Source of the DNA: Synechococcus sp. UW179A
GTDB lineage: Bacteria > Cyanobacteriota > Cyanobacteriia > PCC-6307 > Cyanobiaceae
DNA: 64,000 nucleotides
Direction of reading: 5' to 3'
NCBI RefSeq assembly: GCF_900473965.1
Contig: NZ_UCNJ01000013.1
Location: forward strand, 16,987 to 80,986
Below the pieces are notes generated by a model. It worked only from the letters and a program-made list of their open reading frames with translations, did not search any database and was not told the DNA's origin. Position numbers and translations under genes: made by a program. This document shows, one piece after another, positions 7,676-16,929 of the stretch (positions within the stretch are counted from its first letter, which is position 1; every line of letters begins with the position of its first letter).

Positions 7676-10405
7676 ATGAGCTCCCGTGCTTGGTCCGATG
7701 CATACGTCACAGCCGATGGAAGCGATCTGAATGCCGAGGCACTGCTTGAGGCCTTTCAATCCAGCAGCGGTCTTGGCGACCTGAGCGACGACGAGACCGA
7801 CATCGTCCTCTCCGCCATGGCAGCGACGCTGTGGTCCTATCCACTGAATGAAACCCATCGGTTTTACAACCTCGACACGGTTGCCCAGGCACCAGCCAAT
7901 GAGCTGTTCAAGCCAGCATTTGCTGCCAGCTGGCTGAACAAGAATTCAGCGCCAGCTCCGAATGCCTCGGTGCTCTACATGACCGCCTGGCTGGACCTGA
8001 GCCAGCTGAGTGACAGCGATCATGGAGAGCAGGTGTTGCATCTGCCTGCGAACCCGGATGATCACTACTACGTGCTCGCTGTTCTCGACAGCTACATCAA
8101 CACAGTTGGTTCGTTTGGGACAAGAGATCCCATCGACGGTGATTCCAAGACCCCCCAATTGATCCTTCTGGCAGGCCCTGACAGCCCCTATTACGACCAG
8201 GCCGGCTCAACGGTGGAGATCACCGATGACACAGGGAATCAAACCAGCATGCATGTGCTCCAGGTGGACACCTCGCGAGGATGGATCACAGCGCGGATCA
8301 ACACCAACACTCTGGATGCAGAGACGATGGAGGCAACCCGTTCCTTCATCAATGGCAGCGAGAATGGGGCCAGAAAGGGCTTTCAACTCACCTCACTGAG
8401 CGACTTCAAGACCAGTGGAACGGTGCCTTACGCATCGCCGATCACCGAATCCTCCTCCGGTGACGATGTGGATGCAGCAAGTCGCAGATGGGGGGACATT
8501 CCGAAGTCCGCCTTCAGATTCTTCGAGCAGGTCGATCAGGCACTGACGCTGAATCCTGTGCCATCCGAACTGGATGCTCAGACCAGCACCACACCCGCGT
8601 CGTATCAGATCTGGGTCGACAACCAGAACGTCAACCAGGATGCTGTCGACAGCAGACGCTCCTACCAGCCACCCTCCGCTCTCGGCGCTGAGAAGCAGGC
8701 CGCACTGAACAGGCGCTTTGCCGCAATTGGCCTCAACCTCAGCACAGGGTTCACCAAACCCAGCTGGTCCGCCAGGGACGAAGTGATCTTCGAAGCGTCC
8801 TACCAGGCCGCCCTGGAGCTGCTTCGTGCGGCCACAACAGAACTTGTGAGAGGCGAGAAAGACACCAACAACGGTTGGAACATCACCAACGACAACATCG
8901 GTGTCTACCCCAACGACTGGAGTTCATGGCTGGTTCGAGCCGGCACTGCTGTGGATGGTGGTGCCGCCAACATTCCCAATGACGCGGTGTATCCCACCAC
9001 TGAAATTGATCAGCACGGTGAATCACTGACAAGCACCTACACCTACAGAATCACCATCCCATCATTCCGGCCGGAATCAGAAAATCCTGTTGAAAGCAAT
9101 GGACCGGCGCAGGGGTTCTGGGCTTACACGATTTATCAGCCGAATCCCGGCAATGCCTACCAGCCGTTTCTGATCGAAAACGCCATCAGCAACACGACCT
9201 ATTCGCCGATCAGTGCCACCGCCACGCTCACAGTCGACGGCAAACTCAAGACAAGCACACCCGGCAACTGGAATTCAGGCACAGCCGAGGGCACAGCCTT
9301 GATCACAGACTCAGAGATCGACGTTGAGGGCTTGGATCCCGACACCATCTACTACGTGAAATCAGCGGAGTATCTGGATGACGGCAGCAATCTGCTGCTC
9401 ACCTTGTCGTCCGACTACGAGCCTGAGTTCAGCAGGCGCGGCATCCCCATCGGCGGAGGCGGCTCGGCCGGGGATCCGACCAATATCACCGGCTCAACAG
9501 GCAGCTCCATCGGCTTCGGCTGGATCAATCCTGTGGCTCAGCTCGGCTCCAATCAGCAACAAGGGATCAGCAGCTCTGACACCACGCTGCAGGCGCAAAG
9601 CGATGGTTCAATCCGCCTGCATCTCTCCAGCCTTGAACCGCAGAGCGACCCACAGAACTGGCTGCCCACACCGCTGGCCATTGGCTCAGGGTCATCCGAT
9701 CCAAAAGAAGCCAGCAAATTCCAGGTGATGGCGCGTTACTACTGGCCCACGAGCGATGGACAGTCGATTCTCAACAAATCCGCCCCTGAGCTGTACCTGC
9801 CGCCGAAGGTGGAACGCCTGGGGCTGAACCGGCTCGAAACCTGGAGTCTCCTGAGCGACTCCGCTGAAGAACGGGTGAAAGCCGAAGATGCCGCATTCGG
9901 ATCCACCACCCCCCTCCACATCACATCGCCGTTCAACGGCGATGTCGTTGGAGCCCTGATCGACCTCAGCATCCTGCCCCAGGCCCTCAACGGCCAGACC
10001 GCAACGGTGAATTACAGCTACTCCCAAGACAGCGACGACGACAACAGGCTCTTCTTCTATGCCATCGACGACCTCACCGGCAGCATTGACGGTGTCCTGC
10101 CCGATGACAGCAGCTACCTGGACAAGGCTTGGGAGAGGCGGATGAACCCCGAGTCTCCGATTGAAACGAGCATCGGTTCGATCCAGGAAGGGGACATCCA
10201 GCTGAAGGCCGGTCAGCTCTACGCCCCGATCGTGCTCAACGGTGAAGGGTTGATGTTCACGGCATTCGACAGCGCCAACGCCAACGGCTACCGACATTTC
10301 GATCTGCTCAGCGGCAGCAGCTTCGCCTTTGAGGATCAGCTCTACGGCAGCAGTGAACACGACCGCAACGACGGCTTGTTCTCGATTCATTCGATTGACC
10401 TTTAA
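7676..10405 (+). CDS. DUF1254/DUF1214 protein with C-terminal secretion-type module
   Basis: A 909-aa protein. Residues ~45-200 (ETHRFYNL, SVLYMTAWLDLS, VLAVLDSYINTVGSFG) match the N-terminal DUF1254 pattern, and ~415-500 (GVYPNDWSSW, GFWAYTIYQPN) the DUF1214 pattern; the pair occurs in enzymes and cell-surface proteins of poorly known function. The rest is Gly/Ser/Asp-rich. Residues ~775-909 form a module ending FAFEDQLYGSSEHDRNDGLF, DUF4114-like, which recurs at the end of the protein at 35107-37032. There is no N-terminal signal peptide. I infer export by a C-terminal signal, as type I substrates have, but this is not shown. The gene stands alone with ATG start. Confidence 0.72.
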   Translation: MSSRAWSDAYVTADGSDLNAEALLEAFQSSSGLGDLSDDETDIVLSAMAATLWSYPLNETHRFYNLDTVAQAPANELFKPAFAASWLNKNSAPAPNASVLYMTAWLDLSQLSDSDHGEQVLHLPANPDDHYYVLAVLDSYINTVGSFGTRDPIDGDSKTPQLILLAGPDSPYYDQAGSTVEITDDTGNQTSMHVLQVDTSRGWITARINTNTLDAETMEATRSFINGSENGARKGFQLTSLSDFKTSGTVPYASPITESSSGDDVDAASRRWGDIPKSAFRFFEQVDQALTLNPVPSELDAQTSTTPASYQIWVDNQNVNQDAVDSRRSYQPPSALGAEKQAALNRRFAAIGLNLSTGFTKPSWSARDEVIFEASYQAALELLRAATTELVRGEKDTNNGWNITNDNIGVYPNDWSSWLVRAGTAVDGGAANIPNDAVYPTTEIDQHGESLTSTYTYRITIPSFRPESENPVESNGPAQGFWAYTIYQPNPGNAYQPFLIENAISNTTYSPISATATLTVDGKLKTSTPGNWNSGTAEGTALITDSEIDVEGLDPDTIYYVKSAEYLDDGSNLLLTLSSDYEPEFSRRGIPIGGGGSAGDPTNITGSTGSSIGFGWINPVAQLGSNQQQGISSSDTTLQAQSDGSIRLHLSSLEPQSDPQNWLPTPLAIGSGSSDPKEASKFQVMARYYWPTSDGQSILNKSAPELYLPPKVERLGLNRLETWSLLSDSAEERVKAEDAAFGSTTPLHITSPFNGDVVGALIDLSILPQALNGQTATVNYSYSQDSDDDNRLFFYAIDDLTGSIDGVLPDDSSYLDKAWERRMNPESPIETSIGSIQEGDIQLKAGQLYAPIVLNGEGLMFTAFDSANANGYRHFDLLSGSSFAFEDQLYGSSEHDRNDGLFSIHSIDL

Positions 10406-10456
10406 GCCAAAGCGCCACCTCCGTTCGTCTTGACGATGGCAGAATCGGTCTGGGAC

Positions 10457-12112
10457 CTAGCGAGCCAGCCAGGGCCACTCGATGCCGAGGGTCTCCAGCG
10501 GATCCATCACCAGCTTGTTGAGCGCACGCCCCAGCAATACTTGCGGCTCATCGGAGCGGATCGGGATCACGGGATGCTGCTTTGTTCTGGGTACGCCGTC
10601 ACCGAGCACGATGCCGCGCCGCAGCAGCGAGTTGCCCGCCTCCAGACCACACACGTAAGCGCGTTCCTGGCACAGCCCCTTGGCACCATGCTCTCTTGCG
10701 CCCATCCGCACCCAGTCGCCGGCGCAGACCACCGGTGCCAGGGACGTCTCCAGCGGTGGTCGCTTGCTGAAACTCCCCGGCGAGAACAGCGACACCGAAC
10801 CCGGATAGCGCCGCACCTCCTGATCCACCACTCGGGCCTCAGCGAAGGCAGGCTGCGCCATCGGCAGCAGATCCTGCATCAGGCAGTCGACAATCTGCTG
10901 ATCACTGAGCTCCGCGATCGCCGAGGCGTTGTAGAAGTCGCTGGCGATCACTGATCCCTGTGGCGTCTGACCGCCCCAGAGCGCCGACTCGGCACCCTTC
11001 TGCAACTGATCGAGCATGAAGAAGGTGGCACCGGAGCCTTGCAGTGCATTGAAGCGCGAAAACACATTGGCGGGATCGGCAACCGCCACGTAGCGATCCA
11101 GCCACAGACGCACCGACACCACATCGATGCTTCCGAGCGTGCCGGCCTGCAACAGCTCCGGCGCCAGCACGCCGCACTGCGGCGACTGCGCCATCAGGGC
11201 ACCCATACCCTTGGCTCCCACCGCCAGCACCACCGCATCCACTTCATCGAGCACAGCGCTGCTGCCTGTCATCAGGTTGCGGGTCTCCAGCGAACGAATG
11301 CTCTGGCCGTCGGCAGACATATTCAGCCTGGTGGCTAGCGTTCCGCCCAGCACCTCCAGTTGGTGCTGAGCTTGCAGTTGAGCACTCAGCGGTGCAATCA
11401 GTTGTTCAGCGATTGTCTTGCTGCCGATCCAGCGCACATCAAACGAATCCTGATGGGCCAGGGCGTAGTAGTAGAGCAGCTCCATGGTCACCGCCGCCGA
11501 GAGCTCTTCCGGCGGCTTGAACAGCCCCACCAGCAGTGTGGGCCGCAGGAAGTCGTCGATCATGCGATCACTAATGCGCAGTTGTTTGAACAGCGTCAGC
11601 GCATCGATTGCGTCGTAGCTCCTATACACCGCATCGCTGCGGTTGAGATCAAGCATGGCGTAGAGCAGGCCGGCGATACTGAGCCGGTCAGGCAGCGGCA
11701 GCCGCTTGAAGTTCTTCACCGTGGCCAGCACCTGCCCCACCGGACTGGGCAGCTGCGGCGCATCACCAAATACGGGTGCCGTGGCCTCCAAACCTTCCGG
11801 CGACCAAAAAGCACTGGTGGTGAAATCGGTGTAGATCGGGCCGAGCCCCAGCTCATCGGTGAGTGAATTGATATTGGGGTAGTCCTTCCAGAAGCCGCGG
11901 GTGCCGGCTTCAAACGGTTTGCCACTTTCGGTGGTGATCGGCTCACTAACGCTGGGATCCGCCATCCCATCGATCAAGGTCACGCGCACACCGGCTTCAC
12001 AGAGCGCCTTGGCCGCACCCCAACCGCCCCAGCCAGCGCCCACCACCACCACATGCGATTGCTGTTTTGCTGAAAAACCCGTCTCGGCCATGGCGCTGCT
12101 GTGCGTGGACAC
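10457..12112 (-). CDS. FAD-dependent oxidoreductase, phytoene-desaturase/amine-oxidase type
   Basis: A 551-aa flavoprotein with an N-terminal dinucleotide-binding motif VVVVGAGWGGWGAAKALCEA followed by the strand ending VTLIDG. Overall length and the late segment APVVCAGDWV (second FAD contact) fit the carotenoid desaturase/isomerase and amine-oxidase superfamily. The substrate may be a carotenoid or other isoprenoid, but this is inference from the fold. It is the last gene of a minus-strand operon after a beta-propeller protein and an SDR; the gap to the SDR is 24 bp. Start is GTG 12112 or ATG 12091; neither has a clear ribosome binding site. Confidence 0.82.
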   Translation of the reverse strand: MSTHSSAMAETGFSAKQQSHVVVVGAGWGGWGAAKALCEAGVRVTLIDGMADPSVSEPITTESGKPFEAGTRGFWKDYPNINSLTDELGLGPIYTDFTTSAFWSPEGLEATAPVFGDAPQLPSPVGQVLATVKNFKRLPLPDRLSIAGLLYAMLDLNRSDAVYRSYDAIDALTLFKQLRISDRMIDDFLRPTLLVGLFKPPEELSAAVTMELLYYYALAHQDSFDVRWIGSKTIAEQLIAPLSAQLQAQHQLEVLGGTLATRLNMSADGQSIRSLETRNLMTGSSAVLDEVDAVVLAVGAKGMGALMAQSPQCGVLAPELLQAGTLGSIDVVSVRLWLDRYVAVADPANVFSRFNALQGSGATFFMLDQLQKGAESALWGGQTPQGSVIASDFYNASAIAELSDQQIVDCLMQDLLPMAQPAFAEARVVDQEVRRYPGSVSLFSPGSFSKRPPLETSLAPVVCAGDWVRMGAREHGAKGLCQERAYVCGLEAGNSLLRRGIVLGDGVPRTKQHPVIPIRSDEPQVLLGRALNKLVMDPLETLGIEWPWLAR

Positions 12113-12136
12113 AAGTTAGGGAGATCAGCCGGTGCT

Positions 12137-13102
12137 TCAGGTGCTGAGGCTGCGCGTGATCAACTGCGCGGAGAGCTGCCAGAGGGCTTCTGCCTTCTGC
12201 AGATCGGCCCCCTCGACACTGGTGTCGGTCGGCTCCAGTCGATGCCCACCGAAGCTCACGACTTTGTTGGTGAAATAGCTGAATCCGGTCGGGATCTCAG
12301 GATCATTCACCAGCTGTGCCAGCAATCGGCCAGCGTTGTCAACGGATTCAGTGATGCGCAACAGATCACGAGCCACAAACGCGAAGGCCCCCATGCCCAG
12401 CGGATTGCTGCGCTTGTTGTACCGAAAAAAGCCGCCGCTGTTGCGGGTGATCACCAGCCCTGGGCTCCAGGCGATCACCGGCATGGCAGCATCCAGCTGC
12501 CGGTTGAGCTCGCGCGCCATCAGCACGTTGCAGAGCTTGCTGTCCTTGTAGGCCTTGTTGCCGTCGAAGCGGGCGCTCCCGTTCAGCATCGCGAAGCCAG
12601 CGCCGGCCCGCAGACCCTCCAGCTCTCCGAGATCCGCAGGCTTGCCCACCTTGCCGGCACCGCTGCCGGGGTTGTGCACCTCTGATGCGGTGATCACCAG
12701 CCGCGGGCGGGCTGCCCTCTGAAGCAACGGCAGCAGCCTCATCGCCATCAGCTGATGAGCCAGCTGGTTTACCGCAAAGGTGAGTTCGATGTTCTGCGCC
12801 GAAAACTGTGCTTCGGAAGCACCGGCGTATTGCAAGCCAGCATTAAGCACCAGGGCATCCAGCGCTGTTTCGTCTGCCAGCAGCTGGTTGCAGACCTCCT
12901 CGACGGCAGAGAGATCAGCCAGATCGCAGGTCACAGAGCGCGCCGAGCCGGAAAGCTGGCTCAGCGTCTGATCGGCCGTGGCCTGGTTGCGGCAAAGGAT
13001 CGTGAGCTCATGCCCCTGGGCGCTGAGAACTTTTGCGGCCTCGAATCCCACACCAGAACTGCCTCCAGTGAGCAGCACTCGTTGGGATGCAGAATCAGCC
13101 AT
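12137..13102 (-). CDS. Short-chain dehydrogenase/reductase, protochlorophyllide-reductase-like
   Basis: A 321-aa NAD(P)-dependent SDR. The Rossmann motif TGGSSGVG is near residue 12, LNAG in the middle, and the catalytic Ser (VITASE) and Y-K pair (AYKDSK) follow. Length over 300 and the insertion between the Ser and Tyr resemble the POR/retinol-dehydrogenase branch rather than classical 250-aa SDRs. I chose ATG 13102 because it overlaps the upstream gene by 8 nt (ATGGCTGA), which suggests translational coupling; a start at 13132 would overlap more. Substrate unknown; operon partner is an isoprenoid-type flavoprotein. Confidence 0.88.
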   Translation of the reverse strand: MADSASQRVLLTGGSSGVGFEAAKVLSAQGHELTILCRNQATADQTLSQLSGSARSVTCDLADLSAVEEVCNQLLADETALDALVLNAGLQYAGASEAQFSAQNIELTFAVNQLAHQLMAMRLLPLLQRAARPRLVITASEVHNPGSGAGKVGKPADLGELEGLRAGAGFAMLNGSARFDGNKAYKDSKLCNVLMARELNRQLDAAMPVIAWSPGLVITRNSGGFFRYNKRSNPLGMGAFAFVARDLLRITESVDNAGRLLAQLVNDPEIPTGFSYFTNKVVSFGGHRLEPTDTSVEGADLQKAEALWQLSAQLITRSLST

Positions 13103-13976
13103 GGAGCTGGAACACGTAGAGCTCGGCGTCACGATCGCTCACCACATAAACCCTGTCACGTGCTGAATCCACGGCAATGCCTTCGGCTTTGCGCACAGCT
13201 TTGGATTTGCCCCCTTCATGGAGCGTCAGATCAAGGCGCTGCAGCACCCGATTGCGATGCCAGTCGTAATGGAACAGGCATTGCCCCTGATCGCTGGCGA
13301 TCCAGAGCGTGTCACGCCGGCTGTCGTAGCTCAGTCCGGAGAAGTCCAAGCGGCGAGGCCCCACGTTCGGATGGGAAAAACCGTTCTCCTGATTCAGCAA
13401 TCTCGACGACAGGATCGTGCTGCAACCGGCATCAAGCTCAATCAACAGACCGGGACGGCCTTCCTTGACCACGAACACGTGCTGATTGCTGGTATTGACG
13501 GTGATCCCCTCCAGGCCCTTGTTGTCGGGCTGAGCGGGGAAGTGCATCGCAACGCTGGCGTAGTTAGCCATCTCAGACAGGGGGCGATGCTGCAGTTCGC
13601 GGCGACTGGCGAGATCAATGCTGATCACGGCGTTGGCGTCTTCCTGCACCGCGAATAGCCGGCGGCCATCACCACTCAAGGCGAGACCTTCCAGATCCAA
13701 CACGCTCACGAAGAACGACTCGCTGGTCATCAGCCGACCCTCGAGATCCATACAAAAGATGGCCTTAGTGTCGTCACTAACGGTGTAGAGCGCCGTGCCA
13801 TCTGCATTCAGGGTGAGGCCCGAGGGTTCATTCAGGCCGATGCCTGAATCACCGATGTTGTGCCTGTTGATCAACTCGAGGCGAAATGCCCCCATCAGCG
13901 CCCGAGCCAACAACTGAGCTGATTGTGAATCCAGTTCAGGCCAGCCATGGGCGTTGAACCGCTGGGCGCAACACAA
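13095..13976 (-). CDS. SdiA-regulated-type beta-propeller protein
   Basis: A 293-aa protein made of repeated blades such as PSGLTLNADGTALYTVSDDT, LEGLALSGDGRRLFAV, LEGITVNTSNQHVFVV and FSGLSYDSRRDTLWIASD. This pattern fits the SdiA-regulated/YjiK family of six-bladed propellers, possibly ligand-binding or hydrolytic. There is no evident signal peptide from the TTG start at 13976. First gene of a three-gene minus-strand operon with an overlapping stop/start to the SDR. Confidence 0.75.
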   Translation of the reverse strand: MCCAQRFNAHGWPELDSQSAQLLARALMGAFRLELINRHNIGDSGIGLNEPSGLTLNADGTALYTVSDDTKAIFCMDLEGRLMTSESFFVSVLDLEGLALSGDGRRLFAVQEDANAVISIDLASRRELQHRPLSEMANYASVAMHFPAQPDNKGLEGITVNTSNQHVFVVKEGRPGLLIELDAGCSTILSSRLLNQENGFSHPNVGPRRLDFSGLSYDSRRDTLWIASDQGQCLFHYDWHRNRVLQRLDLTLHEGGKSKAVRKAEGIAVDSARDRVYVVSDRDAELYVFQLHG

Positions 13977-14054
13977 TGTGAACGCTAATGAGAATCACTT
14001 GCTCTAAGAGGAACGGCCATGCTTTGTTGAGACTGAATCTCAGATGCAAGGGCA

Positions 14055-14201
14055 ATGCTTCGGCTGTTCGGCGATCGTCAATCCCTGCTGGAGGCACTGA
14101 TGCAGGACTGGGCCGAAGCCCAGCTGCAACTACCAAGTGCAAGCGAAATCCCTCAGCGCCTGCGCATCCAGCCCAAGCCCGCACGCTCCTCCGGAAACTG
14201 A
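14055..14201 (+). CDS. 48-aa hypothetical protein
   Basis: A short frame starting MLRLFGDRQSLLEALMQDW, preceded by AAGGGC. It is amphipathic and acidic at first, then Pro/Arg-rich. The codon use looks coding, and it lies 95 bp ahead of the CP12-like gene on the same strand. I recognise no family. Confidence 0.45.
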   Translation: MLRLFGDRQSLLEALMQDWAEAQLQLPSASEIPQRLRIQPKPARSSGN

Positions 14202-14295
14202 GCTCAACGGAAGAATTACCAAAATTGCTCAGCTCCTCCCCCAGGCTCTCTAATGTCTGGACATCAGGAATTCGTTCTGCAGGAGGAATTGCGCG

Positions 14296-14490
14296 ATGTC
14301 TGATGGCAAGCACAAGTTCGAGGAGTATGAGTTGCCTTACGGCACCAACGAAAAGCATTCATCTGAGGAGTTCGACCCCAAAAAGGATGCGGGTGTTAAC
14401 AACCCCGACAGTCGACACCGCGACAAGGTGCTCGACGAGATCTGCGACACCCATCCCGGTTCACCGATGTGCAAAGTGTTCGACGAGTGA
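14296..14490 (+). CDS. CP12-like small protein, C-terminal module only
   Basis: A 64-aa acidic protein. Its last ~20 residues (LDEICDTHPGSPMCKVFDE) match the C-terminal half of CP12: a Cys-x8-Cys pair with a Pro in the loop, then K/R-V-F/Y-D-D/E. CP12 bridges GAPDH and phosphoribulokinase and switches the Calvin cycle by light. The N-terminal half lacks the other Cys pair and the AWD-VEEL core, so it may bind GAPDH only, or have another partner. A strong ribosome binding site (AGGAGGAA) precedes the ATG and a terminator follows, so it is well expressed. Function is inferred. Confidence 0.6.
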   Translation: MSDGKHKFEEYELPYGTNEKHSSEEFDPKKDAGVNNPDSRHRDKVLDEICDTHPGSPMCKVFDE

Positions 14491-14512
14491 GGAGTTGAAC
14501 AAGCGTTACGAC

Positions 14513-14537
14513 CCCCACCCTCAAGTGGGGTTTTTTT
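14513..14537 (+). terminator. Rho-independent terminator
   Basis: CCCCAC and GTGGGG form a 6-bp GC stem around the loop CCTCAA, followed by seven T. It ends the CP12-like transcript 23 bp after its stop. Confidence 0.85.
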
Positions 14538-14561
14538 ATGGCCTTGGCCATCAGACCAAAC

Positions 14562-14981
14562 TCAGCGAATGCTGTCGAAGGCCTTGGCGCGCACCTTGCG
14601 GAAATTAGGCGTGGCATTGGCCGTTGAGCGGGTAATAGCCAGGATCAGACCACCGATCAGCGCCAGGTTCATATAAAGGCCTGTGTCGATCGGGAAGGTA
14701 TGGAAGATCAGGGTGGTGGGCACCAGAAACACCAGCAACAGTGCGGCACCCAGGATTGTGTCGCCGCCGAACACCAGCAGGATCGAACCGGCGATTAGCA
14801 CCAGAATCGCTGCGAACAGCAGCACATTGGCCAGCGGTTCAGGAATCCCTTTAGAGGCGATGAAACCCGCATTGCCAGTGAAGTCGGTGAGCTTGCCGGG
14901 CAGCGCATGCACAAACACAGCAGCAAGAAACAAGCGGCCCAAAAAATCCAGAACCCGAGAGGGCGAGACGGGGGTAGTCAT
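14562..14981 (-). CDS. DoxX family membrane protein
   Basis: A 139-aa protein with four predicted membrane helices. The N-terminal RVLDFLGRLFLAAVFVHALP, then GIPEP ahead of helix 2 and GLYMNLALIGG in helix 4 are typical of DoxX, a quinone-related inner-membrane family (compare the thiosulfate:quinone oxidoreductase subunit DoxD/A and MadS-type complexes). Physiological role here is unknown. It is divergent from a cupin gene across ~70 bp. A second DoxX gene lies at 56238-56759. Confidence 0.85.
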   Translation of the reverse strand: MTTPVSPSRVLDFLGRLFLAAVFVHALPGKLTDFTGNAGFIASKGIPEPLANVLLFAAILVLIAGSILLVFGGDTILGAALLLVFLVPTTLIFHTFPIDTGLYMNLALIGGLILAITRSTANATPNFRKVRAKAFDSIR

Positions 14982-15050
14982 ATCGATCGTGCGGTCGCGG
15001 GCAACGCCTTAGTAGTGGTTGAAACAATAGTGACCGATTCAAGTGAGGCC

Positions 15051-15527
15051 ATGCGAGCTCCCGTCCTCTCACTGATCACCTTCGCCGGCTTGCTACTTCC
15101 GGGCGCAGGGGCTCTGGCGCACGGAAACCACAGCCCCCAGACCGTGACGCCCGCCAGCGAACAACGCACTGCCCCCCGTGATGCTCCGTCCACAACCGAG
15201 AAGGTAAGCGTGGAACCCCTGGGCAGCCTGGATCTTTCCAGGGAATTCGCCGCACTGCAAGGTCGAGTGCTACGCACCCGAAGAATCACCATTGCTCCCG
15301 GTGGATCGGTGGCCTGGCATCAGCATCAGCAACGGCCCGGTGTCGCCTACCTGATCAATGGCTCCCTGATCGAGATCCGCGATGACGGATCCGGGCCACG
15401 TTCCCTCCAGCGCAAAACCGGAGATGCGGTGTTCGAGTCCACCGGGGTGCTCCACGGCTGGAGAAACGACTCGGATCAACCAGCCACCGCCGTGGTGATC
15501 GATCTGGTACCGCAAACACAACCATGA
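15051..15527 (+). CDS. Secreted cupin protein
   Basis: A 158-aa protein with a signal peptide (cut near GALAHG), then a small double-stranded beta-helix. The metal-binding cupin motif is visible as WHQHQQRPGVAYLINGS, with FESTGVLHGWRN providing the last His. Such cupins bind a metal and may act as dioxygenases or ligand-binding proteins. ATG 15051 has GTGAGG upstream. Divergent from doxX, and 49 bp before the methyltransferase. Confidence 0.75.
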   Translation: MRAPVLSLITFAGLLLPGAGALAHGNHSPQTVTPASEQRTAPRDAPSTTEKVSVEPLGSLDLSREFAALQGRVLRTRRITIAPGGSVAWHQHQQRPGVAYLINGSLIEIRDDGSGPRSLQRKTGDAVFESTGVLHGWRNDSDQPATAVVIDLVPQTQP

Positions 15528-15576
15528 ATGACCTGATCACAGCATTCATAAGCTGAAGGCCCGCGGACTCGGCAGC

Positions 15577-16317
15577 GTGAGCGACTATCAGGGACATGCC
15601 GCCGACTATCAGACAGCCAAGCGCCAGCCCTGGCGCACCTACCTTGAGCAACCCTCCGCACTGGCGCTGCTCGGGGACCTGAGTGGCCAGTCCGTCATCG
15701 ATCTTGGCTGTGGGGAAGGTCACTATTCCCGCTTGCTGAATCAGCTCGGTGCCGCCGAGGTGCTGGGGATCGACCTATCCGGCGACATGGTGGAGCTGGC
15801 ACGATCCCAGGAACGGAGCCATCCCGTCGGGATCCACTACCAGGTCGGTGATGCCGCCGACCTGGTGCTGGAGCAGCCGGTTGATCTGGTGTTTGCGGGC
15901 TACCTTTTCAACCATGCCCGCAACCGCGAAGAACTGCGAGCCCAGTTCCGCACTGTCAGCAGCCTGTTGCGCCCGGGGGGTCGGCTGGTGGCCCTCAACA
16001 ACAATCCCGACGACCACCCTTCGAACTTCAAAGCGGGTCGCCCCTACGGATACAGCAAAAGCATTGATGGACCTCTGGTAGAAGGGGCCGCGATCCATTA
16101 CCGCTTCGTCTTGGAAGACGGCGGCGTCTTCGAACTCACCGATTACTACATCAGCCGTGAGGTGATGCAGATGCTGATGGAGGACTGCGGTCTGCAACAG
16201 GTGCGCTGGCCGCAGCCAATTCTGGCGGAAAAAGGGGTAGAGGCGCTGGGAGCCGATTACTGGACAGCAATCATGGCCACACCACCGTTCTGCCTGATCG
16301 AAGCCATCCGGGCCTGA
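15577..16317 (+). CDS. Class I SAM-dependent methyltransferase
   Basis: A 246-aa methyltransferase. Motif I is VIDLGCGEGHYS near residue 47, motif II GIDLSGDMVE, and a later FAGYLFNHAR and LLRPGGRLVALN complete the Rossmann-like fold of the UbiE/SAM-MT group. The start is GTG. Its substrate is not predictable from sequence; the C-terminal half (FELTDYYISREVMQMLMEDC) is typical of small-molecule methyltransferases of this group. Confidence 0.85.
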   Translation: MSDYQGHAADYQTAKRQPWRTYLEQPSALALLGDLSGQSVIDLGCGEGHYSRLLNQLGAAEVLGIDLSGDMVELARSQERSHPVGIHYQVGDAADLVLEQPVDLVFAGYLFNHARNREELRAQFRTVSSLLRPGGRLVALNNNPDDHPSNFKAGRPYGYSKSIDGPLVEGAAIHYRFVLEDGGVFELTDYYISREVMQMLMEDCGLQQVRWPQPILAEKGVEALGADYWTAIMATPPFCLIEAIRA

Positions 16318-16338
16318 ACAGGAGGTGGCATCCGCGCG

Positions 16339-16833
16339 TCATTTGATCCATTCGGTGGTGGGCAGTCCTTCCACCGACGCCACCATCACCCAGATGACAG
16401 CAGGCTTATCGCTCTTGTTCTCCAAAAAGTGGGGTTCGGAGGAGCCCTCAAGGAAACTTTCACCGGGCTTGAAGACGCTGCTCACCTCGGTGCCATCCGG
16501 CTGAAGACGGGTGTTGAGAACATCACCGGAATCAACACCCTGCACGTACACCAGCATCGGAGCGGGGTGGGTATGCAGAGGAATCTTGCCGCCCACGGGA
16601 ATCTCAACCTTGAAGAGACGCAGCTCCGTCTTTCCCTCCGGGTAACTCAGCTGAGTGCCGTTGAGCGTCTTTGAGCCTTTGAATACCTCTTCAATCTTGA
16701 CCTCCGTTGAAGCGGCCAGTGCGGAACCAGGCGCAGCGGCGTTCGTGGTTTCAGTGCCGCGGTTCGAACAACCGGCAACACCCGTCATCACAACAGAGGC
16801 TGCCGCCAGGGCGGGAAGAACAATCTTGCGCAT
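16339..16833 (-). CDS. Cupin-domain lipoprotein
   Basis: A 164-aa protein with a lipobox (MTGVAGC) after a hydrophobic signal, so it is likely membrane-anchored. The cupin core is seen at PLHTHPAPMLVYVQG and a late EPHFLEN. I chose ATG 16833 because an earlier start adds a 14-residue hydrophilic extension before the signal. It converges on the methyltransferase gene. Second cupin of the local cluster; likely a metal-binding envelope protein. Confidence 0.72.
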   Translation of the reverse strand: MRKIVLPALAAASVVMTGVAGCSNRGTETTNAAAPGSALAASTEVKIEEVFKGSKTLNGTQLSYPEGKTELRLFKVEIPVGGKIPLHTHPAPMLVYVQGVDSGDVLNTRLQPDGTEVSSVFKPGESFLEGSSEPHFLENKSDKPAVIWVMVASVEGLPTTEWIK

Positions 16834-16929
16834 GGATAGGGAAGCCAAATCAGACACCTCGGTCAGTGTGACCATGATTCAGCAGCCAGTCTTGATTCAG
16901 GCCAAAATTAGCTCTCACTCTGGAAAGCG

